From Nocardioidaceae bacterium (GTDB lineage Bacteria; Actinomycetota; Actinomycetes; Propionibacteriales; Nocardioidaceae), in NCBI GenBank assembly GCA_025965395.1, contig JAOPXA010000076.1, positions 1 to 5,594 on the forward strand: a DNA stretch of 5,594 bases, written 5' to 3'. Shown here piece by piece: positions 1 to 5,594 of this stretch. A program made the position numbers and the translations under genes. The notes below the pieces were generated by a model. The model searched no databases. It saw nothing but the letters and a program-made list of their open reading frames with translations, and was not told where the DNA came from. Numbering within the stretch: position 1 is the first letter of the stretch; each line of letters starts with the position of its first letter.

Positions 1-1982
1 ACGTCACGATGCTCGATCAAGCTGCCCCGGTCGCCATCTCGTCGCAAGTGCTCAACCGCCAGGACGGCGAGGACGAGTATCACGTGTCCGCCGCCGCCAT
101 GGGCGAGGGCGCTGACCCGCGCAAGGCTGGCAAGCTCAGCCAGCGGGTCTTGGTGCCGGAGGAGCAGCGTGGCGGGCCTGACGACCCCCGCGTCGTGCTG
201 GCGTACCGATGCGCCAACAGCAAGATGACGCTCGCCTGTGCGGTCGACCATACGATCGAGACCGAGAACTACTACACAACCTCCACCACGGTCGGCCCTG
301 ACATGGCCAAGGTCGTGTTCCGCGTCGACGCGCAACCCGGCAAGACGATCAGCATCACCAAGACCGTGGCCTATCACACGTCGCGCGGCGTGCCCTCGCG
401 CGAACTCATCGACCGCTGCAACCGCACGCTCGATCGGGCGGCCTACGAAGGCATCGAGCAGCAGTTCGTCATCCAGCGCGCATGGCTGGATGCGTTCTGG
501 GCGCGTTCAGACGTCGAGGTGGGTGGTGATCCGTCGATCCAGCAGGCCCTGCGGTGGAACCTTTTCCAAATCGCTCAGGCGAGCGCTCGGGCAGAAGGAA
601 GCGGTATTCCCGCCAAGGGCGTCACGGGCTCCGGCTACGGAGGGCACTACTTCTGGGACACCGAGGTGTATGTGCTGCCGTTCCTCACCTACACCACGCC
701 GCATGCCGCGCGGTCGGCGTTGCGGTTCCGCTACAACTTGCTGCCCGCAGCTCGCCGGCGAGCCGTCCAGCTCACCCAAAAGGGCGCACTCTTTCCGTGG
801 CGCACCATCAATGGCGAAGAAGCTTCCGCCTACTACGCGGCCGGCACGGCGCAGTATCACATCGATGCCGACGTGGCCTACGCGCTGACGAAGTATGTCT
901 GCGCGACGGGTGACCAGGACTTCATCGAGCGCGAGGGCATCGACATCCTCGTCGAGACCGCGCGTTTGTGGGCCGACCTCGGCTTCTGGCGCAGCGATGA
1001 GGGCGGAACGTTCCACATCCACGGCGTGACGGGCCCGGACGAGTACACGACCGTCGTCAACGACAACCTTTTCACCAACGTGATGGCGCGCTTCAACCTG
1101 CGACAGGCCGCTTTGGCGGTGCGGGAGATCCAGCGCGACAACCCCGACGCGTACACCGCTCTTGTCAGGAAGTGCAACCTGTTGCCCGACGAGGTGCACG
1201 AGTGGGAGCGGGCCGCGCAGTCGATGGCGATCCCGTTCGACTCGCACCTCGGCATCCATCCCCAGGACCTGCACTTCCTCGAGCGCGAGGTCTGGGACCT
1301 TGAGGCGACACCTGCCGACAAGCGCCCGCTGCTGCTCAACTACCACCCGTTGGTCATTTATCGCTTCCAGGTGCTCAAGCAGGCCGACGTCGTGCTGGCG
1401 CTGTTCCTCCAGGGTGACCACTTCACCGCCGAGGAGAAGCGGGCCAACTTCGAGTACTACGACCCGATAACGACCGGTGACTCCACGCTCTCGGCGGTCG
1501 TCCAGTCGATCATCGCGGCCGAGGTCGGCTATCACGAGCTTGCCTTGCGCTACTTCAACTCGGCCCTGTTCGTCGACCTTGACGACAGCCACGCCAACTC
1601 CTCCGACGGCGTGCACGTGGCCTCGACCGGAGGCGTCTGGAGCGCGCTCGTCAGTGGTTTTGGTGGCTTCCGCGACTACGGCGGCAAGATCAGCATCGAT
1701 CCGCGCTTACCCGAGGAGTGGGACTCGCTGTCCTATCGCCTCACGGTCAAGGGATCGCGCGTATGTGTGACGGTCCGCGCCGAGAGTGTCGAGCTCGTCA
1801 TCGAGGACGGCGAGAGCGTCCCCGTGAGCGTGCGGGGCGAAGATGTCTTGGTCACCAAGGACGGTCCCATCACGATTGCGCTCAAGGACCAGGGCCCACG
1901 CATCGAGGGTGTGCCGCAGCCGCCAGCCGGATCACGTCGCGCCGACGGCACGATCATTCGCGCGTCCGTCCCGTCTGCCTAA
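1..1982 (+). CDS. Glycoside hydrolase family 65 disaccharide phosphorylase (maltose/trehalose/kojibiose phosphorylase type), 5' partial
   Basis: GH65 phosphorylases are cytoplasmic inverting enzymes that split an alpha-linked glucose disaccharide with phosphate, giving beta-glucose 1-phosphate plus a sugar. The frame is open to the window edge, so the real start lies upstream; family members run about 750-830 residues. Numbering from the ATG at position 9: residues 1 to about 150 are the end of the N-terminal beta-sandwich. The (alpha/alpha)6 barrel follows, with GYGGHYFWDTE at 209-219 and LFPWRTINGEE just after it. The general acid is Glu345 in GPDEYTT. Lys457-Gln458 (LKQAD) and HVASTGG at 536-542 match the acceptor and phosphate region, favouring a phosphorylase over a hydrolase. 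The C-terminal beta domain ends in a Pro/Arg-rich tail and a TAA stop. In many actinobacteria a beta-phosphoglucomutase gene precedes this gene; that position is outside the window. The family call is firm, but substrate specificity cannot be read from this sequence. Confidence 0.95.
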   Translation, partial: VTMLDQAAPVAISSQVLNRQDGEDEYHVSAAAMGEGADPRKAGKLSQRVLVPEEQRGGPDDPRVVLAYRCANSKMTLACAVDHTIETENYYTTSTTVGPDMAKVVFRVDAQPGKTISITKTVAYHTSRGVPSRELIDRCNRTLDRAAYEGIEQQFVIQRAWLDAFWARSDVEVGGDPSIQQALRWNLFQIAQASARAEGSGIPAKGVTGSGYGGHYFWDTEVYVLPFLTYTTPHAARSALRFRYNLLPAARRRAVQLTQKGALFPWRTINGEEASAYYAAGTAQYHIDADVAYALTKYVCATGDQDFIEREGIDILVETARLWADLGFWRSDEGGTFHIHGVTGPDEYTTVVNDNLFTNVMARFNLRQAALAVREIQRDNPDAYTALVRKCNLLPDEVHEWERAAQSMAIPFDSHLGIHPQDLHFLEREVWDLEATPADKRPLLLNYHPLVIYRFQVLKQADVVLALFLQGDHFTAEEKRANFEYYDPITTGDSTLSAVVQSIIAAEVGYHELALRYFNSALFVDLDDSHANSSDGVHVASTGGVWSALVSGFGGFRDYGGKISIDPRLPEEWDSLSYRLTVKGSRVCVTVRAESVELVIEDGESVPVSVRGEDVLVTKDGPITIALKDQGPRIEGVPQPPAGSRRADGTIIRASVPSA

Positions 1983-2007
1983 CTCGCTCAACCCTTCGCG
2001 CCTCGAC

Positions 2008-2095
2008 CCCTTCACCCCCACGATTTGGATACTTAGACGCGTATGACATCGACCCGATACGCGTTTGGGTATCCAAATCGTGGGGAGGTGGGGGG
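2008..2095. terminator. Very long hairpin between convergent genes, probable bidirectional terminator
   Basis: Positions 2016-2044 pair with 2057-2085 in an unbroken 29-bp stem around a 12-base loop (2045-2056). The outer 16 bp of this core are perfect Watson-Crick pairs. The inner 13 bp hold three G-U pairs when read as + strand RNA (2033/2068, 2034/2067, 2036/2065). With a two-base bulge at 2086-2087 the stem extends outward by 2008-2015 pairing with 2088-2095. The hairpin starts 25 bases after the GH65 stop and ends directly against the stop codon of the minus-strand gene, which is the expected place for a shared terminator. Neither side has a U-tract, as is common for actinobacterial terminators. 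A dispersed palindromic repeat is an alternative reading. Confidence 0.72.
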
Positions 2096-3691
2096 CTAGC
2101 GCTTGGGGGCGCGGAGGAGGAGTACGCCCGGGCGGACCTCTGCGGTCAGCTCGGTCGCTTCGCCCACCGGGTCTCCGTCGAGCTGCATGGGCGCCGGTCG
2201 CTCGGCGCGGATGACGACCTTCTTGCCAGTCATCCGGTCCAGGCGCGCGTTGGTGCGCTTCTGGCGGCCGATGATCCGCACGCCGATCGCAAGCCAGCCG
2301 AGGATGCGCTTGGGCGCCAGCACGACGACATCGATCACGCCATCGTCCAGCTCGGCGTCGGGCAGCAGCGGGAAACCTGCCTGGAGGTAGCCGACGTTGC
2401 CGATAACCACGGTGCGGGCGCGGAACTTTGCCCATTCGCCGTCGTCGATCTGAATCGAGATCTTCATCGCGGGGAACCGCAGCGACTTGGCGCCCGAGAA
2501 GATGTAGGCCGCCCAGCCGACCTTCTTCTTGAGCTGGTCGGGAGCTCCGGTCATGATCGCGGCATCCATACCAAGCCCCGCCATGACGAGGAAACTCGTG
2601 TCGGGCGCGGCATCGGAGTGGTAGGACACGAGGTCAATTGCCCGGTCGCCCCCGGTGAACACCACCTCGATCGCCTCGATGATGTTGAGCGGGATGCCGA
2701 GGTTGCGGGCCAGCAGATTGCCCGTGCCATGAGGGAGGATGCCGACGGCGATGCCGGTGCGCGCCATCTCGTCGCACACGACACGCACGGTTCCGTCGCC
2801 GCCCGCAGCGAACACGAGGTCGGCGCCGGCCTCAATCGCCCGTTGCGCCTGGCCCGTGCCTGGATCTTCCTTGGTGGTGGCGAGCCACAGCGGCTCGGTC
2901 CAGCCCTCGCGTTGCGAGACGGCCAAGATGCGCTGCTTAAAGACCTGGAGGTCACCGATCTTGATGGGGTTGTAGATCACGGCGAGCTTGCGGTTGCCGG
3001 AGCCCATGAGAGCGATGTCGCTACGGATCTCGTCGGGCACGCGAAGGGTCACGATCAGCCACAGTCCGAACGTGATGAAGGCGCCGAGCGCCGTGCCCAC
3101 GACGACATCGCTGAGGTAGTGGACCCCCAGGAAGACGCGATCGGCCGCTCCGATAACCGCGACAGTGACCCATAGGAGCAGGAGCAAGCGTCGCTTGAGC
3201 GACCCGCGACGTGTCATGACGAGCGTGATGAGGATGAGCGCCGTGGAAAACATACCGGCCGCTGCCGCGTGACCGCTGGGGAATGAGTAGCCACTCTCGG
3301 TGAAAAGGGGCTCGTCCCACACCGAACGGGGTCGATCAAGGACAAACTTGCTTGTCGGCGCGATGATGGTCTCGGCCACGACGGTCAGCACCAACCAGAC
3401 GGCTCCCCGCCTGACCCGCATGGTGAATGCCGTGGCGGCCAGGACGAGTAGTGCGACACGCAACGTCCAGGGATGGAGCACGTAAGAGATGCCGCGCCAA
3501 AACTCGAAGGACCCCGTGCCGACCGTCCGGTCGTACGCCCACTGTGCGACGGAGTCATCCACTTTCTGGACCGCCTCCACGTCGTAGCCGACAAGGATCG
3601 TGCCCAAGCCGACGATGAACGCGAGCCCGCCGAGGATCCACCACAACACGCTTTGGCGGCGTGGACGGGTGCGACGCAGATCGAACTTCAC
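2096..3691 (-). CDS. Fused PAP2 phosphatase / diacylglycerol kinase family membrane protein
   Basis: This 531-residue protein joins two lipid enzymes. Residues about 15-215 form a PAP2 phosphatase with roughly six hydrophobic helices. Its motifs are Lys115...Arg122 (the KX6RP motif, with Ser in place of the last Pro), PSGH at 138-141, and Arg185-X5-His191-X3-Asp195. Residues about 234-531 form a diacylglycerol/sphingosine-kinase-type catalytic domain: an NP strand at 241-242, GGDGT at 297-301 for nucleotide binding, HGTGN at 321-325, PDAELDDG at 444-451, and a C-terminal LDGD at 504-507. By family knowledge, PAP2 enzymes remove phosphate from lipid phosphates such as phosphatidic acid or prenyl diphosphates on the outer membrane face, while the kinase phosphorylates a lipid alcohol in the cytoplasm. 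The exact lipids are unknown. The start is GTG; an in-frame TGA lies four codons upstream with no other start between. A GAGG sits 10 bases before the start. The gene is divergent from serS and convergent with the GH65 gene. Confidence 0.95.
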   Translation of the reverse strand: MKFDLRRTRPRRQSVLWWILGGLAFIVGLGTILVGYDVEAVQKVDDSVAQWAYDRTVGTGSFEFWRGISYVLHPWTLRVALLVLAATAFTMRVRRGAVWLVLTVVAETIIAPTSKFVLDRPRSVWDEPLFTESGYSFPSGHAAAAGMFSTALILITLVMTRRGSLKRRLLLLLWVTVAVIGAADRVFLGVHYLSDVVVGTALGAFITFGLWLIVTLRVPDEIRSDIALMGSGNRKLAVIYNPIKIGDLQVFKQRILAVSQREGWTEPLWLATTKEDPGTGQAQRAIEAGADLVFAAGGDGTVRVVCDEMARTGIAVGILPHGTGNLLARNLGIPLNIIEAIEVVFTGGDRAIDLVSYHSDAAPDTSFLVMAGLGMDAAIMTGAPDQLKKKVGWAAYIFSGAKSLRFPAMKISIQIDDGEWAKFRARTVVIGNVGYLQAGFPLLPDAELDDGVIDVVVLAPKRILGWLAIGVRIIGRQKRTNARLDRMTGKKVVIRAERPAPMQLDGDPVGEATELTAEVRPGVLLLRAPKR

Positions 3692-3701
3692 GTACGACGA
3701 T

Positions 3702-3705
3702 CCTC
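3702..3705 (-). promoter_or_regulatory. Ribosome binding site for the PAP2/kinase gene
   Basis: Read on the minus strand this is GAGG, ten bases before the GTG start at 3691. The spacing is at the long end of the usual range. It supports this GTG, which is also the first possible start after an in-frame stop. Confidence 0.5.
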
Positions 3706-3747
3706 AGCTCTCGGGCCACGCTCGAGGAGTTCGAGTGGGGTCGCCCC

Positions 3748-3753
3748 AGATTA
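3748..3753 (-). promoter_or_regulatory. Possible -10 element for the PAP2/kinase gene
   Basis: The minus-strand hexamer TAATCT fits the actinobacterial TANNNT -10 pattern and lies about 57 bases upstream of the GTG start. That would give a leader of roughly 50 bases containing the GAGG site. No good -35 hexamer is visible at the expected distance, so this is tentative. Confidence 0.3.
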
Positions 3754-3803
3754 GTCGACGCGGGCTGCGTAGTGGCTATGAGTATGGATTGCGGCGGCGC
3801 CGA

Positions 3804-3809
3804 TAGTCT
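3804..3809 (+). promoter_or_regulatory. Probable serS -10 element positioned for leaderless transcription
   Basis: TAGTCT matches the TANNNT -10 pattern and ends six bases before the serS GTG codon. A transcript starting at the usual distance would therefore begin on or next to the G of GTG, leaving no leader. The same TAG is an in-frame stop for serS, so translation cannot start further upstream. No clear -35 hexamer is seen around 3779-3787, which is common for actinobacterial promoters. Confidence 0.6.
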
Positions 3810-3815
3810 GGAGCA

Positions 3816-5090
3816 GTGATTGACGTACGCCTCCTCCGAGATGACCCCGACCAGATTCGCCGTGCCCAGGCTAGGCGCGGCGAGTCGAGTGACGTCGTCG
3901 ACGAGTTGATCGCTGCCGACGAGCGCCGTCGGCATGCCATCGCCGACTTCGAGGCGTTGCGCGCCGAGCAAAAGAATCTCGGCAAGCGCATCCCCAAGGC
4001 CCAAGGCGACGAGAAGCAGGCCTTGCTGGCTCAGACGAAGGACCTGTCGGCTCGCGTCAAGCTCGCCGAGACCGCCCAGGGCGACGCCGCCACCGAGTTC
4101 GACACGCTGTTCAAGACGCTGCCGAATCTCGCTTCTCCCGATGCCCCCGAGGGTGGCGAGGAGAAGTTCGTCACGATCGAGGAGATTGGCACTCCGCGCG
4201 ACTTCGCGGCGGAGGGCTTTGAGCCCAAGGACCACCTCGAGCTTGGCGAGGCACTGGGCGCCTTCGACATCGAGCGTGGCGCCAAGGTCAGCGGAGCACG
4301 CTTCTACTACCTCACCGGCGTCGGCGCACAGCTCGAGCTCGCGCTCATCCAGCTTGCCATGAACAAGGCGTTCGAGTGGGGTTTCATCCCCATGATCCCG
4401 CCGGCTCTCGTCAAGCCGTCCGCGATGGAAGGCACCGGATTCCTCGGTCAGGCGGCCGAGGACGTCTACTACCTGCCCAAGGACGATCTGTACCTGGTGG
4501 GCACCTCCGAGGTGCCGCTGGCCGCCTATCACTCCGACGAGATCCTCGAGGCCGAGAAGCTGCCGTTGAAGTACGCGGCGTTCAGCCCTTGCTATCGGCG
4601 TGAAGCCGGCTCCTACGGCAAGGACACACGCGGCATCTTCCGCGTGCACTGGTTCGACAAGGTCGAGATGTTCATCTACACGACCATCGAGGAGTCCTAC
4701 GCGACGCACCAGAAGCTGTTGGCCTGGGAGAAGGAGTGGCTCGACGGCCTCGAGCTTCCCTATCGCGTCATCGACACCGCGGCGGGCGACCTGGGGCTTT
4801 CTGCTATCCGCAAGTTCGACTGCGAGGCGTGGATCCCGACGCAGAACGCCTACCGCGAGGTGTCCTCGACCTCCAACTGCACCGAGTTCCAAGCGCGCCG
4901 CCTCAACACCCGCGTGCGTACGCCCGAGGGCATCACGTCCGCGGCCACGCTCAACGGCACGCTGATGGCCAGCACGCGCACGATCATCGCGCTGTTGGAG
5001 AACCACCAGCAGGCTGACGGGTCGGTGCGGGTGCCCAAGGTGCTGCAGCCGTTCCTCGGTGGGCGTGAAGTGCTGGAGCCGATCGCTTGA
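3816..5090 (+). CDS. serS: Seryl-tRNA synthetase
   Basis: This class II aminoacyl-tRNA synthetase charges tRNA-Ser with serine in the cytoplasm, through a seryl-adenylate. It is complete at 424 residues, the normal bacterial length. The N-terminus ([16 protein letters not shown]) is typical of the family. Residues about 27-100 are a charged, Ala/Leu/Glu-rich two-helix coiled coil, the arm that contacts the long variable arm of tRNA-Ser. The catalytic core follows: the serine-binding Thr-Ser-Glu at 230-232, motif 2 from CYRREAG (Arg261, Arg262, Glu263) through [12 protein letters not shown] (275-286), the NCTEFQARR segment at 354-362, and motif 3 [11 protein letters not shown] (380-390) with its Arg388. 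The GTG start is the first possible one after an in-frame TAG at 3804-3806. The only purine-rich motif (GGAG, 3810-3813) is two bases from the start, too close for a normal ribosome site, which points to leaderless translation. The HAD gene downstream overlaps its stop. Confidence 0.98.
   Translation: MIDVRLLRDDPDQIRRAQARRGESSDVVDELIAADERRRHAIADFEALRAEQKNLGKRIPKAQGDEKQALLAQTKDLSARVKLAETAQGDAATEFDTLFKTLPNLASPDAPEGGEEKFVTIEEIGTPRDFAAEGFEPKDHLELGEALGAFDIERGAKVSGARFYYLTGVGAQLELALIQLAMNKAFEWGFIPMIPPALVKPSAMEGTGFLGQAAEDVYYLPKDDLYLVGTSEVPLAAYHSDEILEAEKLPLKYAAFSPCYRREAGSYGKDTRGIFRVHWFDKVEMFIYTTIEESYATHQKLLAWEKEWLDGLELPYRVIDTAAGDLGLSAIRKFDCEAWIPTQNAYREVSSTSNCTEFQARRLNTRVRTPEGITSAATLNGTLMASTRTIIALLENHQQADGSVRVPKVLQPFLGGREVLEPIA
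5075..5078 (+). promoter_or_regulatory. Ribosome binding site inside the serS end, for the HAD gene
   Basis: GGAG lies eight bases before the TTG codon at 5087, within the last codons of serS. It decides the start of the downstream HAD gene. An in-frame TGA at 5066-5068 rules out an earlier start, and no other ATG, GTG or TTG lies between that stop and 5087. Confidence 0.7.
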
Positions 5091-5594
5091 GCACATTCCC
5101 TCGGGTCCTGGCACTCGACGTCGACGGCACGCTCGTCAACGCGAAGAACGAGATGTCGGATGCCGTCCGGAAAGCCGTGATGAGCGCCAAGGAGGCGGGA
5201 GCCGAGATCGTGATCTCGACCGGTCGGTCCATGCCGGGCGTGATCGATGCGGCCAAGAACCTCGGCCTCGAGTCAGGGATCGCCGTGGCGAGCAACGGGG
5301 CTGTCGTCTTCGAGTTCGACGGTGAAGAGTCGACGGTGCTGCAGACCATGACGTTCGACGCGCACGAGGTGGTGCATCGGCTGCTGGAGCGGATGCCCGA
5401 CGCGATGGTTGCCGTCGAGGAAGTCGGCCTGGGCTTTCGGATCAACCAGAACTTCCCCAAGGGGGAGATCAACGGCAACATGACGGTGCAGACCCTCGAG
5501 GAGCTCATGGCAGAGCCGGTGACCCGCGTCATCGTGCGCAGTCCTGAGCACTCGGCCGAGGAGTTCGCCGCGCTGGTGCAAGACATCGGGTTGC
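5087..5594 (+). CDS. Cof-type HAD superfamily hydrolase, 3' partial
   Basis: Cof-type HAD proteins are cytoplasmic magnesium-dependent phosphatases acting on small metabolites such as sugar phosphates or nucleotide-like compounds; individual substrates are rarely predictable. The reading frame starts at TTG, overlapping the serS stop in TTGA, and stays open to the window end (169 codons). Motif I is LALDVDGTL, with nucleophile Asp11 and acid/base Asp13. Motif II is ISTGRS (43-48) with Thr45. The ASNGAVV segment (68-74) is typical of Cof-type proteins, and after it begins the C2-type cap domain. The motif III lysine and the motif IV GDxxND should lie beyond the window; family members are about 260-290 residues. 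The four-base overlap and the GGAG site inside serS indicate co-transcription and probable translational coupling with serS. The TTG start and the missing ATG make this gene easy to miss in automated calls. Confidence 0.93.
   Translation, partial: MSTFPRVLALDVDGTLVNAKNEMSDAVRKAVMSAKEAGAEIVISTGRSMPGVIDAAKNLGLESGIAVASNGAVVFEFDGEESTVLQTMTFDAHEVVHRLLERMPDAMVAVEEVGLGFRINQNFPKGEINGNMTVQTLEELMAEPVTRVIVRSPEHSAEEFAALVQDIGL

Noticed and set aside
507..1616. A 369-codon minus-strand open frame opposite the GH65 gene
   Set aside because: It lies wholly inside the GH65 coding region and its product is a Val/Arg/Gly/Leu-rich sequence without family motifs. It is a by-product of codon bias.
2008..2095. Miniature inverted-repeat transposable element
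   Set aside because: The inverted repeat is long and has only a 12-base loop, and no target-site duplication is visible at either the inner or the outer stem boundary. Its fit between two stop codons favours a terminator. A multi-copy repeat cannot be excluded without a genome search.
1718..3175. A 485-codon plus-strand open frame spanning the GH65 end, the hairpin and the kinase domain
   Set aside because: It overlaps two well-supported genes in the wrong frame or strand and crosses the terminator hairpin. Its Asp/His/Arg-rich product looks like no protein I know.
3810..3813. GGAG as a Shine-Dalgarno site for serS
   Set aside because: It is only two bases from the GTG start, too close for normal ribosome positioning. 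The same bases fit better as the gap between the -10 element and a leaderless transcription start.
3692..3815. T-box or other riboswitch upstream of serS
   Set aside because: The spacer is only 124 bases, has no T-box sequence or terminator/antiterminator arrangement, and the likely promoter sits directly at the start codon.
3555..5114. A 519-codon open frame on the minus strand opposite serS
   Set aside because: It is antisense to a complete, motif-rich serS and shows no recognisable domain. Long antisense open frames are expected in GC-rich coding DNA, and this one also runs into the divergent spacer and the PAP2 gene start.
5059..5325. Plus-strand ATG-started open frame crossing the serS end
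   Set aside because: It is in a different frame from both serS and the HAD gene, and its product is Arg/Gly-rich low-complexity sequence. The TTG-started frame carries the real HAD motifs.

Overview
The window looks like chromosomal DNA from a high-GC actinobacterium. The signs are strongly G/C-ending codons, GTG and TTG start codons, an actinobacterial-style PAP2/diacylglycerol-kinase fusion, and a seryl-tRNA synthetase gene whose promoter suggests leaderless transcription. A member of the Micrococcales is my best guess, but the sequence alone does not fix the family. It reads as ordinary core and metabolic chromosome. I see no mobile element, CRISPR array, RNA gene or phage feature.

Layout. 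(1) Positions 1-1982, + strand: the C-terminal four-fifths or so of a glycoside hydrolase family 65 disaccharide phosphorylase, with its start outside the window. (2) Positions 1983-2095: a short spacer between convergent genes, almost filled by one very long hairpin that probably terminates transcription. (3) Positions 2096-3691, - strand: a membrane protein fusing an N-terminal PAP2 phosphatase to a C-terminal lipid kinase of the diacylglycerol kinase family. (4) Positions 3692-3815: the divergent promoter spacer. (5) Positions 3816-5090, + strand: serS, complete. (6) Positions 5087 to the window end, + strand: the N-terminal 169 residues of a Cof-type HAD phosphatase. It begins at a TTG codon that overlaps the serS stop, so it is probably translationally coupled to serS. 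There is no gene-free stretch longer than about 125 bases.

The genes belong to at least three transcription units: the GH65 unit (disaccharide phosphorolysis), the lipid phosphatase/kinase unit, and the serS-HAD unit (tRNA charging plus a small-molecule phosphatase). They share no obvious pathway. I found no convincing new biological system. The points most worth a second look are the wobble-paired giant hairpin, the probable leaderless serS mRNA, and the serS-HAD overlap.
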